In this document: piece after piece, positions 1-7,045 of the stretch
How positions within the stretch are numbered: the first letter of the stretch is position 1
Layout of the letters: the number at the start of each line of letters is the position of its first letter
Source of the DNA: UBA10329 sp964500205
GTDB lineage: Bacteria; Bacteroidota; Bacteroidia; UBA10329
Direction: 5' to 3'
NCBI GenBank assembly: GCA_964500205.1
Contig: CAZCNS010000014.1
Coordinates: 1-64,000 of the forward strand
Length of the DNA stretch: 64,000 nucleotides
Translations under genes and position numbers: made by a program
Notes under the pieces: model-generated
What the model saw: only the letters and a program-made list of their open reading frames with translations
Database searches by the model: none
Told to the model about the DNA's origin: nothing

Positions 1-53
1 AGAGCACCTCACTACGGATGAGGAGGTTTGGGGTTCGAATCCCTACAGGGTCA
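1..53 (+). tRNA. tRNA-Arg (anticodon ACG), 3' part
   Basis: The 5' part lies outside the window. Visible are the end of the D arm, an anticodon stem CCTCA/TGAGG (7-11 and 19-23) around the loop CTACGGA with anticodon ACG at 14-16, the T arm (29-45) with TTCGAAT in the loop, and the 3' acceptor strand 46-52 with discriminator A53. ACG is the anticodon of the CGN arginine tRNA whose first base becomes inosine. CCA is not encoded directly after the discriminator. Confidence 0.9.
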
Positions 54-66
54 CACCTACATTTTC

Positions 67-104
67 AATCCGCTGTAAGTCAGGTACTTACAGCGGATTT
101 TTTA
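67..104 (+). terminator. rho-independent terminator of tRNA-Arg
   Basis: A perfect 14-bp stem (67-80 paired with 86-99), a 5-base loop and a run of T follow the tRNA by 13 bases. Confidence 0.9.
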
Positions 105-400
105 CTTTGGGTAAAACTTGGGTAAAACATTTGGCAGTTTATTGATTGGGCAAGTGATAATGAAAGCTGAGTAAACACCCAACTTCAATACCCTCACCAC
201 TGAGCAGATTCGGTATGACTGCCCAGAATAAGAACAAGATGCACTCTGCCAGCACGAGACTGCAGTAAAATGAACGGACCGCGTCATGATCTGCAACACT
301 GCAAACAGACCGCTGTTCTTGCAAGAGTGCTGCCAAAGCGCAAACAGGCATCGCCCACTCACAAAAAGTCAAAAATCCGCTCGCTGCGTGTTTCACGTAG
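105..400. other. no gene seen; tandem 11-bp repeat beside the tRNA
   Basis: No credible coding region lies here. The only structure noted is a perfect tandem repeat of TTGGGTAAAAC at 107-117 and 118-128, directly after the tRNA terminator. Paired short repeats next to a tRNA 3' end can be integrase arm sites, but no integrase or second attachment site is visible near it. Confidence 0.4.
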
Positions 401-408
401 TATATTTG
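401..408 (+). promoter_or_regulatory. -7 promoter element TATATTTG
   Basis: It matches the Bacteroidota -7 consensus TAnnTTTG exactly. It lies 13 bases before the ATG at 422 and overlaps the region of the upstream GTG (410), so that GTG is unlikely to be translated. Confidence 0.65.
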
Positions 409-421
409 CGTGACTCAAGTA

Positions 422-847
422 ATGAACAACCCATTCCGCACTATACAGACCAAAGCAGCAGAGGTCTCCCTGAGGGAGCATGGTTTGATTCATGTCCGCA
501 CATTCGCCAACACAGAACTTGGCGTGGACGATGCACGTGAATACCTCGAAGCTGTGATGTACCTCAGCGAAGAACTTCCATATGCTGTGGTGCTTGACTT
601 GACGGGAGTCACGTATGCATCCAAGGAGGCTCGTGAATGGCTCAGTGAGGCAACAAGTAAGCGTGGGCTTACTGTGTGTACGGCCATTATTGCACAATCG
701 TATCCTTCGAAGATAATTGCCAATTTGATGCTCACCGTGAGTCGACCGAGTTTCCCGGTGCAAGCATTCGATGATGAGGCCGAAGCACTGAAGTGGTGCA
801 GGAAATACTTCCGTGAGTACATGGCAGAGGCAGAGTTGATGGTCTGA
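422..847 (+). CDS. STAS/SpoIIAA-like small protein
   Basis: 141 residues, no signal peptide or membrane segment, so probably cytoplasmic. The alternation of strands and helices (VVLDLTGVTYASKEAREWL, then a second strand near CTAIIAQ) resembles the STAS/SpoIIAA fold of regulatory proteins, but the phosphorylatable serine of anti-sigma antagonists cannot be assigned. The ATG at 422 is chosen over an in-frame GTG at 410 because a promoter element lies at 401-408. Monocistronic: the next gene is convergent, 3 bases away. Function unknown. Confidence 0.7.
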   Translation: MNNPFRTIQTKAAEVSLREHGLIHVRTFANTELGVDDAREYLEAVMYLSEELPYAVVLDLTGVTYASKEAREWLSEATSKRGLTVCTAIIAQSYPSKIIANLMLTVSRPSFPVQAFDDEAEALKWCRKYFREYMAEAELMV

Positions 848-850
848 ACC

Positions 851-1255
851 TCAGCGTCCAAGAATGGCTCTTATGTCGGGTCGGAAGTATCCTTCACCCT
901 TTAAAACCTTACCATCCTCACGATAGATCGGCTTGCCGTCTGCGCCCAGCTTGCTCATGTTGCTGCGGTGTATCTCATCGAAGACATCGGCCATCTGCTC
1001 TTGAAGTCCATGTTTGCAGATGGTGCCGAACAGGATGTACATCATATCTCCAAGGGCATCTGCAATCTCCACCAAGTTACCATTGCGACATGCTTCGAGG
1101 TATTCCTCATTCTCTTCGCGCATCAGCTTGTAGCGCAGCATGAAGTCATCCTCTCCGAGGTCTGCAGTAGGTCTGTCCCCATTGCCGATCCCGAACACCT
1201 CATGGAAGTGCTGCACTGCGGATATCTTGGAGTGAAGGGTGTGGTCGTCTGCCAT
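851..1255 (-). CDS. MazG-like nucleoside triphosphate pyrophosphohydrolase
   Basis: 134 residues, all-alpha NTP-PPase type. The metal-binding signature is visible as REENEEYLEA (EExxE) followed by EIADALGDMMYI (ExxD), as in MazG/dUTPase-like enzymes that cleave (d)NTPs to the monophosphate and pyrophosphate, usually for nucleotide-pool cleaning. The ATG at 1255 is preferred to the TTG immediately before it. It lies 11 bases downstream of the lipoprotein gene and is probably the last gene of the bamD-recN operon. The exact substrate cannot be read from the sequence. Confidence 0.8.
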   Translation of the reverse strand: MADDHTLHSKISAVQHFHEVFGIGNGDRPTADLGEDDFMLRYKLMREENEEYLEACRNGNLVEIADALGDMMYILFGTICKHGLQEQMADVFDEIHRSNMSKLGADGKPIYREDGKVLKGEGYFRPDIRAILGR

Positions 1256-1266
1256 CAAGCGTTTTT

Positions 1267-2040
1267 TCAGTGATAAAGGAAAATCGTCCGGTTATTGGAG
1301 AAAGCTTCGGTAGAACTGCGCTCTATTAGCCTGCCAAGCGCGTCATAGCTCCATTCGGTATTCTCGAAGACCACCCCATCCGCAGTGGAGAACTGCCTCG
1401 AGCTCAATTTGCCATCCGCCCTGACGCGCTCGACAGCATGACCTATGAAGACGTTGTTTCCCGTAAAATGCTCGATACGCAGTGTGCCATCGAAGAAATA
1501 GATGTGATTGCGGTATTCGGTGATGCTATCGTTGGCATCCAGGAAGGAGATGCGGTAGAGCCTGTCCTCGTCCTCAAAGTAGCGGTATTCGATACTGCCC
1601 GTCACCAGATCACCAATGGCATAGGTCTGGCGCACAGGTCTGCCCATGCCATCATAGTCCAGGCACACTGTGCTGTCCACCGTACCATAGACGATGCATT
1701 CGAGACTGTCGTTGGACAGATAGTTGTAGCTGCGCACCACACGACTTCCATCTGGAAACCGTTCAACGACCGAACGCAACTGTCCCAGCCAAAAACTTCG
1801 GGTCTCTGTTTTTCTTAAAGAATGAATCGGGTCAAAATGGCTGAGGTCGATGGCCGTGTCGCCCCGGTAGGTGTATTGGATGTAGCCGACCGAGGTGCCG
1901 TTCTCAAAGCGGTACTCTCGGCAAAGTTCTCCTTCAGGACCGGTCAACGCCTCACATTCCACAGGCTGATCGGTCAGGCATCCGGCCAGCACCGTGAGCA
2001 GAGCAATTCCAACAGGGATATTTCGCCACCGTGCAATCAT
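1267..2040 (-). CDS. lipoprotein with YD-repeat-like segments
   Basis: 257 residues. The N-terminal signal ends in a lipobox (LAGC, Cys near residue 21), so an envelope lipoprotein. The body is beta-rich and contains YDGMGRP and YDALGRL, which resemble RHS/YD repeats, together with aromatic-rich strands. Its start codon overlaps the recN stop by one base (TAATG), indicating translational coupling. No specific function is recognised. Confidence 0.75.
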   Translation of the reverse strand: MIARWRNIPVGIALLTVLAGCLTDQPVECEALTGPEGELCREYRFENGTSVGYIQYTYRGDTAIDLSHFDPIHSLRKTETRSFWLGQLRSVVERFPDGSRVVRSYNYLSNDSLECIVYGTVDSTVCLDYDGMGRPVRQTYAIGDLVTGSIEYRYFEDEDRLYRISFLDANDSITEYRNHIYFFDGTLRIEHFTGNNVFIGHAVERVRADGKLSSRQFSTADGVVFENTEWSYDALGRLIERSSTEAFSNNRTIFLYH

Positions 2041-3701
2041 TAATGCGTCTCGGCCAGCAGTTGCGAGGCGTGGCTGATGGCCGCCTCCGATGGATTGTCA
2101 TTGCTCAGCATCTTGGCGATCTCCGTGACGCGTTCGTTGCCGCTGAGAGAGCGGACACCCGTCACCGTACGGTCGCCATTGCCTTCCTTGAAAACAAAAA
2201 GATGCTGCTTTCCCTTGGCTGCGATCTGTGGCAGGTGGGTGATGCAGATGACCTGCATGTGACCGCCCAGACCACGGATCCTGTCGCCCATGCGATCGGC
2301 CACCTCGCCCGACACGCCTGTGTCTATCTCATCGAATATGACGGTGGGCAGCTCCGCGTTTCGGGCCATCTCGGCCTTAACGGTGAGCATTAGCCGCGAG
2401 AGTTCGCCCCCGCTGGCCACCTTGGCGATGTCCTGCATGGGCTGGCCTTTGTTGGCGGAGAACAGAATGCGGATATCGTCTTGGCCGAGAGCACTCGGAA
2501 TATCCCGTTCCACAAGATCGATCTGGAGGCGGGCATCGGGCATGCCGAGCACGTGCAGTTCAGAGCCAAGCTGTGGGCCGAGCCGCTGAGCACTGGCCGC
2601 GCGGACCTTGGTCAGTGCATCGGCCGAGAGCTGCATCTTTATCTTTTCCAAGGAAAGTCTTTCGCGGAGCGCATTCAACTCCTCCTCCGACCGCTCGATG
2701 TTTCCGAGCCGCGAGGAGAGTTCGCTGCGAAGGGAGATGAGTTCCTCTGCGGTTTGCCTGCGATGCTTAAGGAGCAGACGGTTGACGGCATCCACACGCT
2801 CACGCACACGCTCCAGCTCCGAGGGGTCGTCATCCACATCGGTGAGCCTACGGCCCATCTCAGCGGCCAGGTCGTCCAGCTCGATCAGCGCGGAGCCGAG
2901 CCGAGATGCCCACTCCGCAGCGGGGGAGTACTTCCGCGACAGTCTGCTCACAGAGGCCGTTATCTCGCGCAGGGCATCGGTCACGGAGCGGTCGGCCTCG
3001 GACAGGCCTGCGTTCACTTCCGACAGCGTGGCCTTGATCTCGCCCGCGTTCTCCAGCATGGAAAGCCGTTCCTCCATCTCCTGCATCTCGCCTTCGACAA
3101 GGTTCAGTTCCTGTAATTCATTAAGCTGAAAACGGAGGTAGTCCTCCTCAGACCGGGCCTCGGCAGCCACCTGTTCCAGTTTTCCCAATTGCTGGCGGGT
3201 GGCCTCGTAGCTGGCGAATGCAGCTTCAAAAGCCTTGAACGCAACGCCACGGTCGGCACAGGCATCGAGAAAACGGGCGCGAAAAGCAGACTCTTTGAGG
3301 GTATGCACCTCATGCTGCGAATGCACATCGACCAACCGCTCGGCCAGTGCGCGGAGCTGCTGGAGGTTTACGGGCGTATCGTTGATGAATGCGCGGGAAC
3401 GGCCATCGGGAGTGATCTCACGTCTCAGGATGGTGACCGGCTGACGGTCGATGTCATTCACTGAGAAAAAATCATCGAGGTCAAAACCATCGGTGCGGAA
3501 CTCGGCCTCGACCACACACTTGCCATCGGCATCGTGCAACACAGCGGTATCGGCCCGCTTACCCAGCACGAGCGAGAGCGCACCAAGCACAATAGACTTG
3601 CCCGCGCCCGTCTCGCCCGTGATGATGGTGAGGCCACTGCCCCACTCCACCTCAAGCTCGCGGATGATGGCGTAGTTGCGGATATGCAGTCGGTGGAGCA
3701 T
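2040..3701 (-). CDS. recN: DNA repair ATPase RecN
   Basis: 553 residues, normal length for RecN, an SMC-like ATPase that acts in double-strand break repair. The Walker A motif GETGAGKS lies near residue 30. A long coiled-coil middle follows (roughly 150-370), then the ABC signature region (ASGGELSRLML) and Walker B with PTVIFDEIDTGVSG. It begins 2 bases after the porD stop, and its stop overlaps the start of the following lipoprotein gene. Confidence 0.97.
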   Translation of the reverse strand: MLHRLHIRNYAIIRELEVEWGSGLTIITGETGAGKSIVLGALSLVLGKRADTAVLHDADGKCVVEAEFRTDGFDLDDFFSVNDIDRQPVTILRREITPDGRSRAFINDTPVNLQQLRALAERLVDVHSQHEVHTLKESAFRARFLDACADRGVAFKAFEAAFASYEATRQQLGKLEQVAAEARSEEDYLRFQLNELQELNLVEGEMQEMEERLSMLENAGEIKATLSEVNAGLSEADRSVTDALREITASVSRLSRKYSPAAEWASRLGSALIELDDLAAEMGRRLTDVDDDPSELERVRERVDAVNRLLLKHRRQTAEELISLRSELSSRLGNIERSEEELNALRERLSLEKIKMQLSADALTKVRAASAQRLGPQLGSELHVLGMPDARLQIDLVERDIPSALGQDDIRILFSANKGQPMQDIAKVASGGELSRLMLTVKAEMARNAELPTVIFDEIDTGVSGEVADRMGDRIRGLGGHMQVICITHLPQIAAKGKQHLFVFKEGNGDRTVTGVRSLSGNERVTEIAKMLSNDNPSEAAISHASQLLAETH

Positions 3702-3703
3702 GA

Positions 3704-4597
3704 CTACCCCTTGGTGATCTTCTGATACTTATTAGAGTTGGAGGGATCCATCTCCATGAGCAGCTGCGCTGCGCGGCTCTTCTCATCGGGCATGCCCTCA
3801 GAGAAAATATTCGTCAGCTCATCAGACTTGGATGTGAAAAATATCTGAAGCAGATATGAGTTCGGCTGATCCTGACGTATGCGTTTGAGGTCTGGCAGTA
3901 TTTCGAAGACTGCCCTACGTCCCCCTTCAATATCGGTGCTCATGAGATCGAGTCCGTGACGATGGTAGCGGTACAGTGCCTTTCGGAAGTCCTCAAAACG
4001 GGCATTGAGCAGGTTCTCCACTATCCAGTAGCGGTTCTTGGTACCATCAAAAGCCTTCCAGCCGCGCTCTGGTTCATTCTGTGCGTTGTTCACGATCTGA
4101 AGGCATTTCTGAAAATACGGTTCACCGCCTCTCTCTGAGAAGGTATCGTAGTCCCAGCCGATGATCAGGTAGGCATAGTAGGCGAGCACCGAGGTGAGAT
4201 TGCCAATGTGCTGGTTCTCCTGAAACTGCAACTGCTGATTCTCTACATAGATGATGGTGAAATCCTGATCGTTGATATTGAACAGCGTGGTGTTGTAAGA
4301 GGTGTTGAAGGTGGGGCGGCTGGCCTGGATCTGCAGTGTTCCCCGATAGCGGTCTCCCCCGATGCGTTCGCTGATATTGATGAGAATACTGCACTCGATA
4401 CGTTCTTCAAGTTTGTAAGTGTCGTTGGTCCAACGGTACGAGTTGAGGAATTCGCGGATGTCATTCTGCATGGACTCCAGTATCCGCTTCTCCACGTTCT
4501 GAAGCTGCGGGCTAATGACCGAGACGGTGCAGTTCAGCTCCTGCGCTTTCGCCATGAAAACGAGGGCTACCATGAGGAGGGTCAAGATGAGTCTCAT
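3704..4597 (-). CDS. porD: DUF4835 family protein (PorD, T9SS-associated)
   Basis: 297 residues with a signal peptide (cleavage after AKA near residue 18). The sequence matches the DUF4835 family, encoded next to recN and coaBC in most Bacteroidota and named PorD in connection with the type IX secretion system. Recognisable features are the N-terminal ELNCTVSVISPQL, the FLNSYRWTND segment and YYAYLIIGWDYD. ATGA overlap with coaB upstream. Probably periplasmic or outer-membrane associated; its biochemical role is not established. Confidence 0.88.
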   Translation of the reverse strand: MRLILTLLMVALVFMAKAQELNCTVSVISPQLQNVEKRILESMQNDIREFLNSYRWTNDTYKLEERIECSILINISERIGGDRYRGTLQIQASRPTFNTSYNTTLFNINDQDFTIIYVENQQLQFQENQHIGNLTSVLAYYAYLIIGWDYDTFSERGGEPYFQKCLQIVNNAQNEPERGWKAFDGTKNRYWIVENLLNARFEDFRKALYRYHRHGLDLMSTDIEGGRRAVFEILPDLKRIRQDQPNSYLLQIFFTSKSDELTNIFSEGMPDEKSRAAQLLMEMDPSNSNKYQKITKG

Positions 4598-5241
4598 AAG
4601 AAATTTTCGAGATGAAGGATGATGTCGCAGGCTACCTCTTCCTTAGACTTCAGCCCAAAGTTAGTGACATTGCCACGGCTGTCGATGATGGTCACACGGT
4701 TGGTGTCATGACTGAATCCCGCGCCTTCATCTGCAAGGGTGTTCATCACCAGCATGTCACAGTTCTTACGCGACATCTTCTCTTGGGCATTGGTGAGTGC
4801 ATTCTCGGTCTCCAACGCAAAACCGACCAGAATCTGTTCATGCTTGAGGGAGCCGAGGGTGGCGAGGATGTCGGGCGTGGGTTCCATCTCGATGCTCATG
4901 CCTGCGTCCTTCTTCTTGATCTTCTGCCCTGCAACGTGCTTGGGGCGGTAGTCCGCCACGGCAGCGGAGAGGATGGCGATGTCCGCATCTGCAAAAAGTG
5001 GCACCGTGGCATCGTGCATCTGCTGCGCACTGACCACGTCAATCCTTTTCACAGCGGGGTCTGATGCAATGGCAGACGGCCCGCAGACGAGCGTGACGAT
5101 AGCTCCCTGCCTTGCGGCCTCCTCGGCTATGCGAATGCCCATTTTCCCCGAGGAATGATTGCCAATGAAACGCACGGGGTCGATGGCCTCGTACGTGGGG
5201 CCGGCCGTTATCAGCACTCGTTTTCCGTCAAGCTTTCCCAA
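4594..5241 (-). CDS. coaB: phosphopantothenate-cysteine ligase (CoaB half)
   Basis: 215 residues, the C-terminal half of the usual bifunctional CoaBC. It joins cysteine to 4'-phosphopantothenate in CoA synthesis. Family motifs are intact: ITAGPTYEAIDPVRFIGNHSSG, AAVADYRP, KIKK and GFALETE. The reading frame opens at a TTG (5241) inside the end of coaC, in the +1 frame relative to coaC. In most Bacteroidota the two halves form one chain of about 400 residues; removing one base from the GGGAAA run at about 5231-5238 would restore a single ORF of about 392 residues. It may be a real split, a frameshift or an assembly error. Confidence 0.9.
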   Translation of the reverse strand: MGKLDGKRVLITAGPTYEAIDPVRFIGNHSSGKMGIRIAEEAARQGAIVTLVCGPSAIASDPAVKRIDVVSAQQMHDATVPLFADADIAILSAAVADYRPKHVAGQKIKKKDAGMSIEMEPTPDILATLGSLKHEQILVGFALETENALTNAQEKMSRKNCDMLVMNTLADEGAGFSHDTNRVTIIDSRGNVTNFGLKSKEEVACDIILHLENFL

Positions 5242-5773
5242 GGATGTTCTGAATGGCGGTGAGGATCTCTTCCGGCTCGGACATGCGCCCTTCGCCCATC
5301 AGTCCACTGGCGAGTTCTCCCGTTCCGGGTCCGACAACATGGTTACCATATCCACGCACGATCTCCATGTTGCGCACAACTGTAGGGTGCTTCCACATGT
5401 CGAGGTCCATGGCGGGGGCCAGCAGCACCGGGCAACGGGCCGAGAGGTAGGTGGCAAGCAGCAGGTTGTCGCAGAGGCCGTTGGCCATCTTGGCCAGGGT
5501 GTTGGCCGTGAGTGGCGCCACCACCATCAGGTCAGCGTTGTTTCCCATATGCACATGATCATGCCAGAGGCCCGTTGTCGGGTCGGTCATGGCCGACAGC
5601 ACCGGTTTTGCTGATACGGTGGCAAGCGTAACCGGGGTCACGAAATCGAAGGCGGCCTGTGTGGCGATGACCTGCACATCAGCACCTTCCTTCACCAATA
5701 GGCGTATGAGCATTGGTACCTTGAAGGCCGCTATGCCGCCAGTCACCCCAACAAGTATGCGTTTGCCTTTCAT
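5228..5773 (-). CDS. coaC: phosphopantothenoylcysteine decarboxylase (CoaC half)
   Basis: 181 residues, flavoprotein of the HFCD family. It decarboxylates 4'-phosphopantothenoylcysteine. Visible are the N-terminal VGVTGGIAAFK, the active-site His in WHDHVHMG, APLTANTLAKMANG and the substrate clamp APAMDLDMWKHP. It ends at TGA just where the family's linker to CoaB begins (LGKA, then in the next frame LGKLDGKRV). Overlaps coaB by 14 bases. Confidence 0.92.
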   Translation of the reverse strand: MKGKRILVGVTGGIAAFKVPMLIRLLVKEGADVQVIATQAAFDFVTPVTLATVSAKPVLSAMTDPTTGLWHDHVHMGNNADLMVVAPLTANTLAKMANGLCDNLLLATYLSARCPVLLAPAMDLDMWKHPTVVRNMEIVRGYGNHVVGPGTGELASGLMGEGRMSEPEEILTAIQNILGKA

Positions 5774-5790
5774 TCGCCAAAAAACAGGAA

Positions 5791-5813
5791 AACCCGACAG
5801 CGATGCCGGGTCT
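5791..5813 (-). terminator. possible intra-operon terminator or attenuator
   Basis: Between rpoZ and coaC the minus strand can form a short G/C hairpin (5-bp core, ACCCG at 5792-5796 with CGGGT at 5807-5811) followed by a short T run. It is weak and may only lower expression of coaC onward. Confidence 0.4.
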
Positions 5814-5836
5814 TCAGATTCGATTCAAAAAAGAGA

Positions 5837-6172
5837 TCACGCCTCAGCGGACTCCTCTTTGGACGGGTTGCGGTGATAAACCTTGCCCTGAAGCATCTCC
5901 TCCACCGCGTAGCTCACGGGCTTTGGCAGGCGCTCGTACTGCTTGCTCATCTCGATCTGCTCGCGGTTCTCATATATCTCCTCCAGGCTGTCGGCAGGCT
6001 GCTCGAACTCCTCCATCCGGTTGTTGATCTCCTCCTTGATCTCTGTGCCGATCTGGTTGGCACGCTTCGCAAGGATGGCGATGGTCTCGAAGATGTTGTC
6101 GGTCTCGCCCTCAAGCTTGGTGAGGTCGCGGGTTACGGTGTTGCGCTGGGCTTTCAAACCTCTGTATTCCAT
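5837..6172 (-). CDS. rpoZ: RNA polymerase omega subunit
   Basis: 111 residues matching the Bacteroidota-type omega protein, a small chaperone-like subunit that helps assemble beta'. Characteristic are TDNIFETIAILAKRANQI and the acidic C-terminal tail. It starts 4 bases after the bamD stop, the common arrangement in this phylum. Confidence 0.93.
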   Translation of the reverse strand: MEYRGLKAQRNTVTRDLTKLEGETDNIFETIAILAKRANQIGTEIKEEINNRMEEFEQPADSLEEIYENREQIEMSKQYERLPKPVSYAVEEMLQGKVYHRNPSKEESAEA

Positions 6173-6176
6173 GTTT

Positions 6177-6983
6177 TCAGATTGATGTCAGTTTCTGCAA
6201 TTGTTCTTTGGCCTCGTCCCTTACTCGGGAGACTTCCCGCCAGTAGATCGATTCCGGGTATTTCTCAAGATAATCCTCGCTTTCACGGATAGTGTCCTTG
6301 AAACGCTCCTCCTTTTTGCTTTCAATGCTATTGACCGCAAGTTCGAGGCTTGCCTTCACGAGCATGTTTCCTAGTTCATCACGGTGGCGCGAATCAGGGA
6401 AATCCCTTATCGTGTTGCGGAGTGCAAAGATAGCAGCTTTATAGTCACCCAGACGGTAGTACAGTTTGGCGTGGCGATAGCTCTTGGCCTCCAGCTTGGC
6501 GCGCAGGCGGTCCATCAGGTCGTTGCACTCTGCCACGCGGTCGCTGTTGGGATAGCGGTTGATGAAAAGCTGTATCTCACTGATGGCCTTCAGCGTACTC
6601 GACTGGTCGAGGGTCTCCTCGGGTGAGTCGAGGAAGTAGCACTTGGCGACCATGAACTGAGCTTCCTCAGCCTTGGTGCTTCGCGGGAAGGTTTTGATGA
6701 AATTACTGAAGTGGTAGCCAGCCAGCATGAAGTCGCCCAACTTGTAGTTGGTGTAGGCATAAAGGAAATAGACCTCCTCAGCCTTCGAGGTGCCACGGAA
6801 TACGGTAATGAGCTCCTCCAAAAGTGGGTAAGCCTTCTGATGCTTGTTGTTCTCATAATAGAGCTTGGCCATCTCGTACTTCTTCTCGAAGTCGTTGCTC
6901 TTAAGTATCCGCTGATACTTGCTGCAACCAGTCTGCATAAGGCCGAGGCCAATAAGCAGCGCGAGGATGGTCTTTTTGAACAT
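6177..6983 (-). CDS. bamD: outer membrane assembly lipoprotein BamD
   Basis: 268 residues. Lipoprotein signal with lipobox (MQTGC, Cys near residue 20), then TPR-like helical repeats (KKYEMAKLYYENNKHQKAYPLLEEL, FYLYAYTNYKLGDF-like) as in BamD/ComL, the essential lipoprotein of the Bam complex that inserts beta-barrel proteins. The ATG at 6983 is chosen over a TTG three codons upstream because that TTG overlaps the -7 element. First gene of the leftward operon. Confidence 0.93.
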   Translation of the reverse strand: MFKKTILALLIGLGLMQTGCSKYQRILKSNDFEKKYEMAKLYYENNKHQKAYPLLEELITVFRGTSKAEEVYFLYAYTNYKLGDFMLAGYHFSNFIKTFPRSTKAEEAQFMVAKCYFLDSPEETLDQSSTLKAISEIQLFINRYPNSDRVAECNDLMDRLRAKLEAKSYRHAKLYYRLGDYKAAIFALRNTIRDFPDSRHRDELGNMLVKASLELAVNSIESKKEERFKDTIRESEDYLEKYPESIYWREVSRVRDEAKEQLQKLTSI

Positions 6984-6989
6984 GGCCGG

Positions 6990-6997
6990 CAAAAGTA
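6990..6997 (-). promoter_or_regulatory. -7 element TACTTTTG of the bamD operon
   Basis: Exact TAnnTTTG match on the minus strand, only 6 bases before the bamD ATG. The transcript would have almost no 5' leader. Confidence 0.75.
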
Positions 6998-7045
6998 ATT
7001 AGAATTGAGCTGTGCAGTCGAGCCTCCCGAATACTGGGACCTTGA

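Noticed and set aside
107..128. Attachment site of an integrated element at the tRNA
   Set aside because: The tandem 11-bp repeat is suggestive, but no integrase or second copy of the tRNA end is visible nearby.
5228..5241. prfB-like programmed +1 frameshift in coaBC
   Set aside because: The stop is TGA followed by C, but the preceding codon (GCT) slips poorly to CTT and the upstream spacing does not match prfB. Not claimed beyond a possibility.
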